Notes: a model not told the origin generated them from the sequence alone. 64,000 nt of DNA from Paracoccus sp. SCSIO 75233 (GCF_027912675.1 NZ_CP115757.1:1-64000), one strand, 5' to 3'; counted from the first letter of the stretch, positions 19,162-28,268 are shown. Program-made: numbers and translations.

Positions 19162-19946
19162 GCCTTGGCGTTTTCACAGGGGGCGGCGGGCTGCCCGGAT
19201 GGGCGTTGCTCAACCGGACCGGTGCGCGGCAGAAGCGGATGGTCGCGGGTGAGGCCGGGACGCAGCGGGTGACGCAGCATTATCGCGACCGGATCGGCAA
19301 TATCGGCAAGGCGGATGAACTGCTGACCGACTATAGGCTGCTGACTGTCACGCTTCGCGCTTTCGGGCTTGAGGGCGATCTGAAGAACAAGGCGTTTCTC
19401 CGGCAGGTGCTGGAAAGCGACCTTTCAGATCAGCGCAGCCTTGCCAACCGGTTGTCCAACAAATCCTATCGCCGTCTGGCGGAGGCGTTCGGTTTCGGAT
19501 CACCGACAGGATCGGCGGTTGCGTCGCAGGGCTTCGCCGACCGAGTGGTCACGCAATATGTGCAGCGCGAATTTGAAGCCCGCGTCGGGGCGCGCGATCA
19601 GAACCTGCGCCTTGCCCTGAATGCCCGGCGGGAATTGTCGCGGCTGGCCCGGCAGGACACGTCGAACAAAACCAAATGGTACGAGGTGCTGGGCAGCCCG
19701 CCCTTGCGCAAGGTGTTCGAGGGCGCGTTCGGTTTCGGCACCGCTTACGCAGGTCTGCCCATCGACAGGCAGCTTGAGGAATTCACCAAGGCTGCGGAAA
19801 ACCGGCTCGGTTCTTCAGACATATCGCGGTTTTCCGAACCCGATCATGTGGAAAAACTTCTTCGCGGTTTCCTCGTGCGTAGCACGGTCCAGCCTGCCGC
19901 AACAAACCGCTTCTCCATTGCCTTGCAACTGCTGGGCGGTCGCTGA
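19158..19946 (+). CDS. DUF1217 domain flagellar-associated protein
   Basis: Protein of 262 residues with no signal peptide or membrane segment. It fits the DUF1217 family, found in flagellar clusters of Rhodobacteraceae and rhizobia: NRTGARQKRMVAGEAGTQR near the start, then repeated helical blocks around FGLEGDLKNKAFLRQVLESDLSDQRSLANRL, and a C-terminal helical region. The overlapping start after flbT ties it to flagellin production. The biochemical role is unknown; a basal-body or export-linked role is often assumed. It is the last gene of the fliC operon. Confidence 0.75.
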   Translation: MSLGVFTGGGGLPGWALLNRTGARQKRMVAGEAGTQRVTQHYRDRIGNIGKADELLTDYRLLTVTLRAFGLEGDLKNKAFLRQVLESDLSDQRSLANRLSNKSYRRLAEAFGFGSPTGSAVASQGFADRVVTQYVQREFEARVGARDQNLRLALNARRELSRLARQDTSNKTKWYEVLGSPPLRKVFEGAFGFGTAYAGLPIDRQLEEFTKAAENRLGSSDISRFSEPDHVEKLLRGFLVRSTVQPAATNRFSIALQLLGGR

Positions 19947-20169
19947 GGCATGATGTTGCCGCTGCAGGGCATATTGGCGGGCGCACCACCCGGCGGGATA
20001 AAGGGTTGGATCGGCCTGCGGTCGCGTCAGCAATGGCCGGTCGCTTCAGGCTTTGCAGCGGAAACCCCACGTCGTCGGTGCCGCGACTGTCCGACGCCCC
20101 CTTGCTTCCCGGCGCTTCTGGACTATAACCCCGGACGATTTGCCGACAGTCACGCGCCAGGGGTCCGCC

Positions 20170-23100
20170 ATGCCGAAGAGAACCGACATCCAGTCCATCC
20201 TCATTATCGGTGCCGGTCCCATCGTCATCGGACAGGCATGCGAGTTCGATTACTCCGGTGCCCAGGCCTGCAAGGCGCTGCGCGAGGAAGGCTATCGGGT
20301 CATCCTCGTGAACTCGAACCCGGCCACGATCATGACCGACCCGGAAATGGCCGACGCGACCTATATCGAACCGATCACCCCCGGCATGGTGGAAAAGATC
20401 ATCGCCGCCGAACGCCCCGACGCGCTGCTGCCGACAATGGGTGGGCAGACCGCGCTGAACACCGCGCTGGCGCTGGCAGATTCCGGTGTGCTGAGCAAAT
20501 ATGGGGTGGAGCTGATCGGTGCACAGCGCGCCGCCATCGAAATGGCCGAGGACCGCAAGCTTTTCCGCGAGGCGATGGACCGGATCGGGCTGGAAAACCC
20601 CAAGGCCACCATTGTCACGGCCCCGAAAGACGCGAAGGGCAAATTCGATCTGGAGGCGGGCGTTCAGACCGCCCTCGACGCGCTCGAAGATATCGGCCTG
20701 CCCGCCATTATCCGCCCCGCCTTCACCCTCGGCGGCACCGGCGGCGGCGTGGCTTACAACCGCGAGGATTATATCCATTTCTGCCGCTCCGGCATGGATG
20801 CCTCGCCGGTCGGGCAGATCCTCGTCGACGAATCGCTGCTCGGCTGGAAAGAATATGAGATGGAGGTGGTGCGCGATCACGCCGACAACGCCATCATCGT
20901 CTGCTCCATCGAAAACGTCGATCCGATGGGCGTCCATACCGGCGATTCGATCACCGTCGCGCCCGCCCTGACCCTGACCGACCGCGAATATCAGCGGATG
21001 CGCAACGGCTCCATCGCCGTGCTGCGCGAAATCGGGGTGGAGACCGGCGGCTCCAACGTGCAATGGGCCATCAACCCCGATGACGGCCGCATGGTGGTGA
21101 TCGAGATGAACCCCCGCGTCTCGCGCTCCTCGGCGCTGGCGTCAAAGGCGACCGGCTTCCCGATCGCCAAAATCGCCGCGAAACTGGCCGTCGGCTACAC
21201 GCTGGACGAGCTCGACAACGACATCACCAAGGTCACACCCGCCAGTTTTGAGCCCAGCATCGACTATGTCGTCACCAAGATCCCGCGCTTCGCGTTCGAG
21301 AAATTCCCCGGCTCCAAGCCCGAACTGACCACGGCGATGAAATCCGTGGGCGAGGTCATGGCCATCGGCCGTACCTTCCACGAATCGCTGCAAAAGGCGC
21401 TCGCCTCGATGGAAAACGGCCTCACCGGCCTCGACGACATCACCATCCCGGGCGCGGCGGAGGAGGGCAAACCCGCCATCATCCGCGCGCTCTCGAACCA
21501 GACGCCGGACCGCATCCGCGTCATCGCACAGGCCATGCGCCACGGCCTGACCGACGATGAAATCCACGCTGTCACCGCGTTTGAGCCGTGGTTCCTCGCT
21601 CGTATCCGCGAAATCATCGACGCCGAAACCCGCATCCGCGAAACCGGCCTGCCCGACGCCGACGGGCTGCGCGCGCTCAAGATGATGGGCTTCTCCGACG
21701 CCCGCCTCGCTGCGCTGACCGGGCGCGACGAAACCGACATCCGCCGCACCCGCCATGATCAGGGCATCAACCCGGTCTTCAAGCGCATCGACACCTGCGC
21801 CGCCGAATTCGAAGCGCAGACCCCCTATATGTATTCGACCTACGAATCCCCCGCCATGGGCGATGTCGAAAACGAAGCCCGGCCTTCGGACCGCAAGAAA
21901 GTTGTCATTCTCGGCGGCGGCCCGAACCGGATCGGGCAGGGGATCGAGTTCGATTACTGCTGCTGCCACGCCTGTTTCGCGCTGACCGATGCCGGGTTTG
22001 AAACCATTATGGTCAACTGCAACCCCGAAACCGTCAGCACCGATTACGACACCTCCGACCGGCTGTATTTCGAACCGCTCACGCTGGAACATGTCCTCGA
22101 AATCCTGTCCACCGAACAGGAAAACGGCACGCTTCACGGCGTTATCGTCCAGTTCGGCGGCCAGACCCCGCTGAAACTGGCCAATGATCTGGAGGCTGCG
22201 GGCATCCCGATCCTCGGCACCTCCCCCGACGCCATCGACCTGGCGGAGGACCGCGAACGCTTCCAGCATCTGCTGCAGGATCTCGGCCTGAAACAACCTG
22301 TCAACGGTATCGCCCATAGCGACGAAGAAGCGCGGGAGATCGCGGCGAAGGTCGGCTTCCCGCTGGTCATCCGCCCGTCCTACGTCCTCGGCGGCCGCGC
22401 GATGGAGATTGTGCGGGACATGGACCACCTCAACCGCTACATCACCCATGCGGTCGATGTGTCGGGCAAGAACCCGGTTCTGCTCGACAGCTATCTCTCC
22501 GGCGCGATCGAGGTTGATGTTGACGCCCTGTCTGACGGCAACACCGTCCATGTCGCGGGCATCATGGAACATATCGAAGAAGCCGGCGTCCATTCCGGCG
22601 ACTCCGCCTGCTCGCTGCCGCCCCACACGCTGGATGCGGAGACCATCGAAGAACTGAAACGCCAGACCGTCGCGATGGCTCAGAAGCTTGGCGTGATCGG
22701 CCTGATGAATGTGCAATTCGCGATCAAGGACGGCGCGATCTATGTGCTGGAGGTCAATCCGCGTGCCTCCCGCACCGTCCCCTTCGTCGCCAAGGCCACC
22801 GACAGCGCCATCGCCTCCATCGCCGCGCGGCTCATGGCGGGCGAGCCGATGTCGAACTTCCCGGCGCGCGAACCCTATCCGAACGGCGTCGGGCCGGAGG
22901 AAGACCTGCCGTTTGCCGACCCGATGACACTGGCCGATCCGATCACGCCGTGGTTCTCGGTCAAGGAGGCCGTGCTGCCCTTTGCCCGTTTCCCCGGTGT
23001 CGACACGCTTTTGGGGCCGGAAATGCGCTCCACGGGCGAGGTCATGGGCTGGGACCGCAATTTCCCGCGCGCCTTCCTGAAATCCCAGCTCGGCGCCGGC

Positions 23101-23505
23101 GTCCAACTCCCGCATGAGGGCGCGGTGTTCGTGTCGATCAGGGATGCCGACAAGACCGACGCGCTCGCCCAGGCCGCCCGCGACCTGACCGCAATGGGCT
23201 TCTCCATCATCGCCACCAATGGCACGGCGGATTTCCTGGCCGAAAACGGGGTTCAGACCAGCCGGGTGAACAAGGTCTATGAAGGCCGCCCGAATATCGT
23301 CGACCGCCTGAAAAACGGCGAGATCGCAATGGTCCTGAACACGACCGAGGGCGCGCAGGCCATCGCCGATTCCCGCGAAATCCGCGCCGTCGCGCTCTAC
23401 GACAAGATCCCCTACTACACGACCGCCGCAGGCAGCATCGCCGCCATAGCCGCAATCAAGTCGCGGGGCGAAGGCGAGGTCGGGGTGCGGTCGCTACAGG
23501 CGTGA
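20170..23505 (+). CDS. carB: Carbamoyl-phosphate synthase large subunit
   Basis: CarB makes carbamoyl phosphate from bicarbonate, ammonia delivered by CarA, and two ATP, feeding arginine and pyrimidine synthesis. The 1111-residue protein has the two homologous synthetase halves (each with a glycine-rich start: [20 protein letters not shown] near residue 10 and [20 protein letters not shown] near 578), paired ATP-grasp domains with [10 protein letters not shown] and GGRAMEIV loops, and a C-terminal MGS-like regulatory domain (last 140 residues or so). The start at 20170 ([10 protein letters not shown]) is family-typical. carA is absent from the window. Confidence 0.98.
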   Translation: MPKRTDIQSILIIGAGPIVIGQACEFDYSGAQACKALREEGYRVILVNSNPATIMTDPEMADATYIEPITPGMVEKIIAAERPDALLPTMGGQTALNTALALADSGVLSKYGVELIGAQRAAIEMAEDRKLFREAMDRIGLENPKATIVTAPKDAKGKFDLEAGVQTALDALEDIGLPAIIRPAFTLGGTGGGVAYNREDYIHFCRSGMDASPVGQILVDESLLGWKEYEMEVVRDHADNAIIVCSIENVDPMGVHTGDSITVAPALTLTDREYQRMRNGSIAVLREIGVETGGSNVQWAINPDDGRMVVIEMNPRVSRSSALASKATGFPIAKIAAKLAVGYTLDELDNDITKVTPASFEPSIDYVVTKIPRFAFEKFPGSKPELTTAMKSVGEVMAIGRTFHESLQKALASMENGLTGLDDITIPGAAEEGKPAIIRALSNQTPDRIRVIAQAMRHGLTDDEIHAVTAFEPWFLARIREIIDAETRIRETGLPDADGLRALKMMGFSDARLAALTGRDETDIRRTRHDQGINPVFKRIDTCAAEFEAQTPYMYSTYESPAMGDVENEARPSDRKKVVILGGGPNRIGQGIEFDYCCCHACFALTDAGFETIMVNCNPETVSTDYDTSDRLYFEPLTLEHVLEILSTEQENGTLHGVIVQFGGQTPLKLANDLEAAGIPILGTSPDAIDLAEDRERFQHLLQDLGLKQPVNGIAHSDEEAREIAAKVGFPLVIRPSYVLGGRAMEIVRDMDHLNRYITHAVDVSGKNPVLLDSYLSGAIEVDVDALSDGNTVHVAGIMEHIEEAGVHSGDSACSLPPHTLDAETIEELKRQTVAMAQKLGVIGLMNVQFAIKDGAIYVLEVNPRASRTVPFVAKATDSAIASIAARLMAGEPMSNFPAREPYPNGVGPEEDLPFADPMTLADPITPWFSVKEAVLPFARFPGVDTLLGPEMRSTGEVMGWDRNFPRAFLKSQLGAGVQLPHEGAVFVSIRDADKTDALAQAARDLTAMGFSIIATNGTADFLAENGVQTSRVNKVYEGRPNIVDRLKNGEIAMVLNTTEGAQAIADSREIRAVALYDKIPYYTTAAGSIAAIAAIKSRGEGEVGVRSLQA

Positions 23506-23514
23506 GCCGTGGCC

Positions 23515-23572
23515 GGTGCGTTGAAACGCACCCTACGACACCCCACCTCCGTAGGGTGCGTTTTAACGCACC
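23515..23572. repeat. Inverted pair of REP-like units (copies 1 and 2)
   Basis: Unit 1 (23515-23536) and unit 2 (23551-23572) are 22-base palindromic units, reverse complements of each other except for one base, separated by 14 bases. Each alone forms a GGTGCGTT/AACGCACC hairpin, and the pair can fold into one long stem. The core GTAGGGTGCG with its GCGCACC partner recalls widespread bacterial REP sequences. The first unit starts ten bases after the carB stop and may act as a transcript end or mRNA stabiliser. Confidence 0.85.
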
Positions 23573-23660
23573 TTTCTCAACCCATATCACGACGCGTGCA
23601 AACCCTACCGCATCGCACCAACCCGCCGAACCCCTCCCATTCCATTGCGGGCCCGAACCC

Positions 23661-23711
23661 GGTGCGCTGAAGCGCACCCTACGCATCCCGTAGGGTGCGC
23701 TTCAGCGCACC
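23661..23711. repeat. Inverted pair of REP-like units (copies 3 and 4)
   Basis: Unit 3 (23661-23682) and unit 4 (23690-23711) are exact reverse complements, separated by seven bases. The stems read GGTGCGCT/AGCGCACC, so relative to the first pair both arms changed together (T to C and A to G), which keeps the hairpin intact. Confidence 0.87.
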
Positions 23712-23755
23712 ACCAACCCCCAAAAACAATCCCCACCCCACACCCCCACTCACCC

Positions 23756-23779
23756 GTAAGGTGCGTGTTCACACGCAAC
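23756..23779. repeat. Degenerate REP-like unit (copy 5)
   Basis: GTAAGGTGCG followed by TGTTCACACGCAAC: the same layout as the other four units, but with a changed core and a weaker stem (GTGCGTGT with ACACGCA). It has no inverted partner and looks like a decayed copy. Confidence 0.6.
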
Positions 23780-23816
23780 ATCCGCGCCACAAAAAACGAC
23801 CAGCGCATCGCCCCCC

Positions 23817-24317
23817 CTACCCATCTTTCACCCGCATCCACGCCATCAAATCCTCCCGCGCCGCCCGGCGTTCATCGCCCATCGGCACACCGTCCTCATC
23901 GCTCATCATCCGCGCGCCGTCCTCGCCCAGCGTTTCCTCATATTCCGCCTGCACCCCGCCCCAACCGGGTTTCTGCCCATCGAGCCCCTCCGCCTCGCGC
24001 CGTTTCAGATAATCCATCGTCTCCGCCCCGCGCAGCAGCCCGGCCAGACGCGCATGCATGAAACTGCGCAGCACTTCGTTCATGCGCCGTTGCCAACCCG
24101 GTCCGGTGTCGCGGAAGAACTGCAAGACGTCACCATCCAACCGGATGGAAATATGTTGCTTCGTCGTCTCCACCCGCTCTGCCGCGATCTCGTGCCAAGT
24201 CTCCGGGACACGTCCATCGGTCAGAATGCGCTGATGCAGATCCCATTCCAGCCGGCGCATCGCATCGGCCATGTAGTGATAATTCGCCCGCCGTGTCTGT
24301 TCCGCCTTGCCCGTCAT
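23817..24317 (-). CDS. BrnA-like antitoxin family protein, apparently orphan
   Basis: Protein of 166 residues. Residues about 52-92 (KQHISIRLDGDVLQFFRDTG, then PGWQRRMNEVLRSFMHARL) match the BrnA antitoxin pattern: a ribbon-helix-helix strand, then FRxxGxGxQxRxNxVLRxxM. BrnA normally neutralises the RelE-like RNase BrnT encoded just upstream. Here the 150-base gap to ribH upstream has no room for a BrnT gene. The protein has an N-terminal extension of about 50 residues and a long acidic C-terminal tail (EDGVPMGDERRAAREDLMAW), so it is roughly twice the usual antitoxin length. The ATG at 24317 follows GGGGG. It may now be a stand-alone regulator. Confidence 0.65.
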   Translation of the reverse strand: MTGKAEQTRRANYHYMADAMRRLEWDLHQRILTDGRVPETWHEIAAERVETTKQHISIRLDGDVLQFFRDTGPGWQRRMNEVLRSFMHARLAGLLRGAETMDYLKRREAEGLDGQKPGWGGVQAEYEETLGEDGARMMSDEDGVPMGDERRAAREDLMAWMRVKDG

Positions 24318-24467
24318 GTCGGCCCCCTTTCTCAACCGGCACCATCTTCTCAGGGCCGGTTGAGTCTGGGGTTAATGCGCCGTACGTTGCGTATATACGT
24401 TACGCATACGCCTGTGACACGCCTGCACCACGCGCCGAATACGGGCGTCATACGGGTTTTTGCTGGC

Positions 24468-24938
24468 TCAGGCGACCTGCTTCTGGCCCGGATGCGCGGC
24501 AAGCCTATGCGCTGCACTTATCTGCACCGCCGCATCCGCTGCCTCGCGCCCCTTCTCGACAAAATGCGCCGCGAAGAATCCCTGATGCGCCTGCGTCGGC
24601 TGGAAATGATGCGGCGTCAGAGAAACCGACAGCACCGGGACCCCGGTTTTCAGCCCCGCCTCCATCAGCCCCGAAACCACGGCCTGCGCCACGAAATCAT
24701 GCCGGTAAATCCCGCCATCGACGACCAGCGCCGCCGCCGCAATCGCGTCGTATTTCCCGGTCCCGGCCAGCTTTTGCGCCAGCAAAGGCATCTCGAACGC
24801 GCCGGGGACATCGAAGACGTCGACCTCCGCGCCGGGTGCGGTTTCGTCCAGTCTCTGCTGGAATCCGGCCAGTGCCTGATCGACGATATCCGCGTGCCAG
24901 CCTGCCTTGATGAAGGCGAATTTTGGGGATTTTGTCAT
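24468..24938 (-). CDS. ribH: 6,7-dimethyl-8-ribityllumazine synthase, type II (RibH2-like)
   Basis: Lumazine synthase performs the penultimate step of riboflavin synthesis, joining the pyrimidinedione with 3,4-dihydroxybutanone 4-phosphate. The 156-residue protein begins MTKSPKFAFIKAGWHADIVD and has VFDVPGAFEMPL, VVDGGIYRHDFVAQAVVSGLM and PVLSVSLTPHHF. The AGWHADIVD and TPHHF features resemble the type II (decameric) enzyme of Brucella and rhizobia, not the icosahedral type. The catalytic His corresponds to the RHDF motif. GGAG precedes the ATG. An FMN riboswitch lies upstream, so synthesis is repressed by FMN. No other rib gene is present. Confidence 0.93.
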   Translation of the reverse strand: MTKSPKFAFIKAGWHADIVDQALAGFQQRLDETAPGAEVDVFDVPGAFEMPLLAQKLAGTGKYDAIAAAALVVDGGIYRHDFVAQAVVSGLMEAGLKTGVPVLSVSLTPHHFQPTQAHQGFFAAHFVEKGREAADAAVQISAAHRLAAHPGQKQVA

Positions 24939-24980
24939 TGCTCCAGATCCTTTCCAAATGACAGAATCCCAGAGCGCACA

Positions 24981-24994
24981 GAGCCCCCGGGCTC
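24981..24994 (-). promoter_or_regulatory. Hairpin in the ribH expression platform
   Basis: GAGCCC and GGGCTC pair as a compact stem between the riboswitch and the ribH start. There is no U-run behind it, so the switch more likely controls access to the ribosome binding site (GGAG near 24943) than transcription termination. This is inference. Confidence 0.45.
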
Positions 24995-25010
24995 GCGCCC
25001 GCAGACCCCA

Positions 25011-25127
25011 TTCTCTCCCATCCGGACTGTAACCGTCGGCCCCGGAATTCCACCGGATCTGCTGACCCTCACCAGAGGCGCTCGCGGGCTGTAACCGCCG
25101 GTGGGGAATTGCACCCCGCCCTGAGAA
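25011..25127 (-). ncRNA. FMN riboswitch (RFN element) controlling ribH
   Basis: On the minus strand the sequence has the conserved RFN layout: P1 arms TTCTC (25127-25123) and GAGAA (25015-25011), the 5' core AGGGCGGGGTGCAATTCCCC, ACCGGCGGTTACAGCCCGCGA, a variable arm, then TCAGCAGATCCGGTGGAATT, CCGGGGCCGACGGTTACAGT and CCGGATGGGAGAGAA. The two GGTTACAG motifs and the GATCCGGTG block are diagnostic. It directly precedes the lumazine synthase gene. Binding of FMN should reduce ribH expression. Confidence 0.95.
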
Positions 25128-25240
25128 TGGCCCACGGTTAACGGAACCGGCAGCCAGCGTCAAAGCCAATTTGCCTGTTTCGTTCAGCCCAGCTTGACGT
25201 CGGGCCACCCAAGGCAGATGGTCCACGCGAAGAGGTGCCC

Positions 25241-26482
25241 ATGTCCCACACAGCCCAAACCCCGGTCGCTGCGCCGGAACTGACCGTCTGGCCGATCCTC
25301 GCCGGGATCAGCCTGTGCCATATGATCAACGACATCATGCAGTCGCTGCTGGCCGCGAATTACCCGCTGTTTCAGGAGGAGTTCGCGCTGCAATTCTGGC
25401 AGGTCGGGCTGCTGACCTTTGCGTTTCAGGGCACGGCGTCGGTGTTGCAGCCGGGGATCGGGGCGCTGACGGATCGCAGGCCGATGCCGATGTCGCTGCC
25501 CATCGGGATGGGGGCGACGCTGATCGGGCTGGTGCTGCTGTCGCGGGCGTCAAGCTATGGCGGTCTGCTGGCTGGCGCGATGATGATCGGGATCGGCTCC
25601 GCCGTGTTCCACCCGGAGGCCAGCCGCGTCGCGCGCCTCGCCTCCGGCGGTCGGTTCGGGACGGCGCAATCGGTGTTTCAGGTTGGCGGCAACGCCGGAT
25701 CGGCGCTTGGGCCGTTGCTGGCGGCGTTTATCGTGGTGCCGTTCGGGCGCGGCGCGATCCTGTGGTTCTCGGCGCTGGCTTTTCTGGGTGTGGTCATCCT
25801 CAGACGGGTCGGGGTCTGGTACGGCAACCGCCTGCGTGACGGGTCTGCACGACGGGTCTCGCGCCGGGTTCACAGCCTGTCGCGACGCCGGGTTCAGGGG
25901 GCGATCATCGTGCTGGCGCTGCTGATCTTCACGAAATACATCTATGTCGCCTCGATCACCTCGTTCTACACGTTTTTCCTGATCGAGAAATTCGCGCTGT
26001 CCACCCAGCAATCGCAGCTCATGCTGTTCCTGTTTCTGGCTGCGATGGCGGTCGGGGTCATCCTTGGCGGACCATTGGGCGACAGGTTCCGACCGCTGAC
26101 GGTGATCTGGATTTCCATCCTCGGCGCGCTGCCCTTTACGCTTGCGCTGCCCTATGCGGGGCTGGCGGCGACCGGGGTTCTGACGGTGGTGATCGGGGTC
26201 GTCATGGCCTCGGCCTTTCCGGCCATCGTGGTGTTTGCGCAGGAGTTGGTGCCGGGGCGCGTCGGGCTTATCAGCGGGATTTTCTTCGGCCTCGCCTTCG
26301 GCATGGGCGGCATCGGCGCGGCGGCGCTTGGCCTGATCGCCGATGCGAAAGGGGTGGAGTTCGTCTACCGGGTCTGCGCCTGGCTGCCGCTGGCCGGGGT
26401 TCTGACGGTTCTGCTGCCGCGCGGTTCGGCGATGGCGGCGGCAGAGCTTGGCGATGGTCCGGAGAAGTCCCGCCGAGCCTGA
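25241..26482 (+). CDS. MFS transporter, fosmidomycin-resistance (Fsr) type
   Basis: Inner-membrane major facilitator of 413 residues with twelve hydrophobic segments. The start MSHTAQTPVAAPELTVWPILAGISLCHMINDIMQSLLAANYP and the loop GIGALTDRRPMP are typical of the Fsr/YnfM-like group, which exports fosmidomycin, sugars or other small compounds. I chose the ATG at 25241, preceded by AGAGG, over a GTG two codons earlier. It is divergent from the ribH riboswitch leader, with about 110 bases between. The natural substrate is unknown. Confidence 0.85.
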   Translation: MSHTAQTPVAAPELTVWPILAGISLCHMINDIMQSLLAANYPLFQEEFALQFWQVGLLTFAFQGTASVLQPGIGALTDRRPMPMSLPIGMGATLIGLVLLSRASSYGGLLAGAMMIGIGSAVFHPEASRVARLASGGRFGTAQSVFQVGGNAGSALGPLLAAFIVVPFGRGAILWFSALAFLGVVILRRVGVWYGNRLRDGSARRVSRRVHSLSRRRVQGAIIVLALLIFTKYIYVASITSFYTFFLIEKFALSTQQSQLMLFLFLAAMAVGVILGGPLGDRFRPLTVIWISILGALPFTLALPYAGLAATGVLTVVIGVVMASAFPAIVVFAQELVPGRVGLISGIFFGLAFGMGGIGAAALGLIADAKGVEFVYRVCAWLPLAGVLTVLLPRGSAMAAAELGDGPEKSRRA

Positions 26483-26576
26483 GTTCGCGCCGGTCACGGC
26501 ATTGTTTTCAGCGATGGCTTGCCGGAAAGGGCTGCACGCGGCACCCTGTCCATAACAGCGTAGACAGGAGATCGTG

Positions 26577-27236
26577 ATGACCGACAGCATCAGAAAGTCC
26601 TCTGAACTGAGCCGGCGGGCCCTGGTTGCCACGGCCGGGGCGGCCTCGCTCGCGGCGTCCCTGCCGCGCGTGGCTGCGGCGCAGCAGCCCCATCCGAACC
26701 CGATGCCGGAGGAAATCCGCAAGGTGCTGGAGCGCAATCCCGGCCTTCCGGTCCTCGGCAATCCGAACGGGAACATCACGCTGAGCGAGTTCTTTGACTA
26801 TAACTGCACCTTCTGCCGCCGGAACATGAAGGATGTGCAGCGGCTGATTACCGGGGACGATCAGCTTCGGGTGGTGTTCCGCGAATGGCCGGTGTTCGGG
26901 GACGGGTCGATGTTCGCGGCGCAGGCCTCTCTGGCGTCGCTGAAGCAGGGGAAATACTGGCAGTTCCACTCCGATATGATGGAGATGAACGGCCGCGCGG
27001 AGGAGGCGACGGTGCTGCGCAGCGCGCGCAATGTCGGGCTGGATATCGATAAGCTGCGCGCTGACATGGAAGCGCCGGAGATTATCGAGCAGATTTATGA
27101 GTCGATGGACCTTGCCGACACGATGAGCCTGTCGGGAACGCCGACCTTCATCGCCGGGCACGAAGCGGCCTTCGGGCTGATGAGCCTTGACGATCTGCGC
27201 AGTCTGGTCGCGAAGGCGCGGGAAGACCTGCTGTAG
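26577..27236 (+). CDS. DsbA family periplasmic thiol-disulfide protein with Tat-like signal
   Basis: Thioredoxin-fold oxidoreductase of 219 residues. The N-terminus has a twin-arginine-like signal (SRRALVATAGAASLAASLP, cleavage likely after VAAA), then the thioredoxin domain with active site CTFC at residues 77-80 and the cis-proline loop SGTPTF. The C-terminal DsbA helical insert is present (GKYWQFHSDMMEMNGR). It probably handles disulfide exchange in the periplasm, like the DsbA/Com1 group. AGGAG precedes the ATG at 26577. A TRAP binding protein follows 60 bases later. Confidence 0.85.
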   Translation: MTDSIRKSSELSRRALVATAGAASLAASLPRVAAAQQPHPNPMPEEIRKVLERNPGLPVLGNPNGNITLSEFFDYNCTFCRRNMKDVQRLITGDDQLRVVFREWPVFGDGSMFAAQASLASLKQGKYWQFHSDMMEMNGRAEEATVLRSARNVGLDIDKLRADMEAPEIIEQIYESMDLADTMSLSGTPTFIAGHEAAFGLMSLDDLRSLVAKAREDLL

Positions 27237-27296
27237 TGCCATTGACGGGGCGGGTCGCGCGGATCAATCTGTCGCGGCAACTCAATGGAGGATAAG

Positions 27297-28268
27297 ATGA
27301 CCAAACATTTCGCACTCGCGGCAGCCGCTCTGGCCGCGACCACGGCGCTCGCCTCGGCCGCGGACGTCAAAATGGGTTATGCGCTGTCTGAAAACAGCCA
27401 TTACGGCGCGGGCGCGAAAGCGTTCGACGAGACGCTGAAGGCCGAACTTGGCGATGCGTTCACGGTCCAGCACTTCCCGTCCTCGGGACTGGGGGGCGAG
27501 CGTGAGGTTATCGAGGGGATGCAGATCGGCACCATCGACGCGACCATTGCCAGCTCCGGCACGCTGTCGAATTTCGTGCCGGAGGTCGGGGTGTTCGACA
27601 TTCCGTTCCTGCTGCGCGATCTGGAACATGCCCGCACCGTGCTGGACGGCGAAATCGGCGACGAGATGCTGGCGAAATTCGACGATGTCGGCCTGCACGC
27701 GCTTGCCTGGGGCGAGCAGGGGTTCCGCCACATCACCAACAGCCGTGGCCCGATTGAAACGCCTGACGATCTGGAGGGGCTGAAGATCCGCACCATGGAG
27801 AACCCGGTCCATATCAAGGCGTTCGAGGCCCTGGGTGCCGCGCCGACCCCGATGGCCTGGCCGGAGGTGATCCCGGCATTGCAGCAGGGCGCGATTGACG
27901 GGCAGGAAAACCCGCTTTCGGTGATCGTGTCGGCCAATCTGAACGAGGTGCAGGACTTCGCGTCGCTGGACGGCCATGTTTATTCGCCCGCGATCGTGAT
28001 GCTGTCCGGCCAGCTTTGGGATTCGCTGGACGACACCCAGAAAGCGGCGTTCGAGAAGGCCGGTGATGCTGCCGTCGTCGCAATGCGCGACTATGTGGAT
28101 AATGTCGAGGTCGAGGGCATCGAAGCGCTGAAAGAGCGGGGGATGCAGGTCAATATCCTGTCGGGTGAGCAGAAGAAGCTGTTCCAGGACGCGCTTGCGG
28201 ATGTGTATGTCGATTACGAGGCGGAGTTCGGCAAGGAACTGATGGACAATATCATCGCCACCGAATGA
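27297..28268 (+). CDS. TRAP transporter substrate-binding protein (DctP family)
   Basis: Periplasmic solute-binding protein of 323 residues for a tripartite ATP-independent transporter. A signal peptide (MTKHFALAAAALAATTALASA) is followed by the DctP fold, with MGYALSENSHYGAGAKAFDE, GQIGTIDATIASSGTLSNFVPE-like sequence and the carboxylate-binding Arg in LEGLKIRTMENP. The start at 27297 follows GGAGGATAAG. The membrane partners DctQ and DctM are not encoded nearby, so it is an orphan or works with a remote transporter. The ligand is probably an organic acid (inference from the family). Confidence 0.9.
   Translation: MTKHFALAAAALAATTALASAADVKMGYALSENSHYGAGAKAFDETLKAELGDAFTVQHFPSSGLGGEREVIEGMQIGTIDATIASSGTLSNFVPEVGVFDIPFLLRDLEHARTVLDGEIGDEMLAKFDDVGLHALAWGEQGFRHITNSRGPIETPDDLEGLKIRTMENPVHIKAFEALGAAPTPMAWPEVIPALQQGAIDGQENPLSVIVSANLNEVQDFASLDGHVYSPAIVMLSGQLWDSLDDTQKAAFEKAGDAAVVAMRDYVDNVEVEGIEALKERGMQVNILSGEQKKLFQDALADVYVDYEAEFGKELMDNIIATE

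Larger units (their letters stand above)
23506..23816. other. Gene-free gap holding REP-like hairpin repeats
   Basis: This 311-base gap between carB and the leftward BrnA-like gene has no supportable gene. It holds five copies of a hairpin-forming repeat with the core GTAGGGTGCG (listed separately) and, between 23712 and 23755, a C/A-rich run of CCCC and CACCCC stretches. Confidence 0.8.

Noticed and set aside
21142..23115. Leftward frame of about 650 codons opposite carB
   Set aside because: carB is complete and conserved here; the frame encodes a repetitive, low-complexity sequence with no family.
23515..23779. CRISPR array
   Set aside because: The repeats are palindromic, inverted in pairs, unequally spaced (14, 88, 7 and 44 bases), and there are no cas genes. 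REP-like elements fit better.
24054..25094. Rightward frame across ribH and its riboswitch
   Set aside because: It runs antisense through ribH and the conserved FMN riboswitch; the riboswitch sequence is diagnostic on the minus strand.
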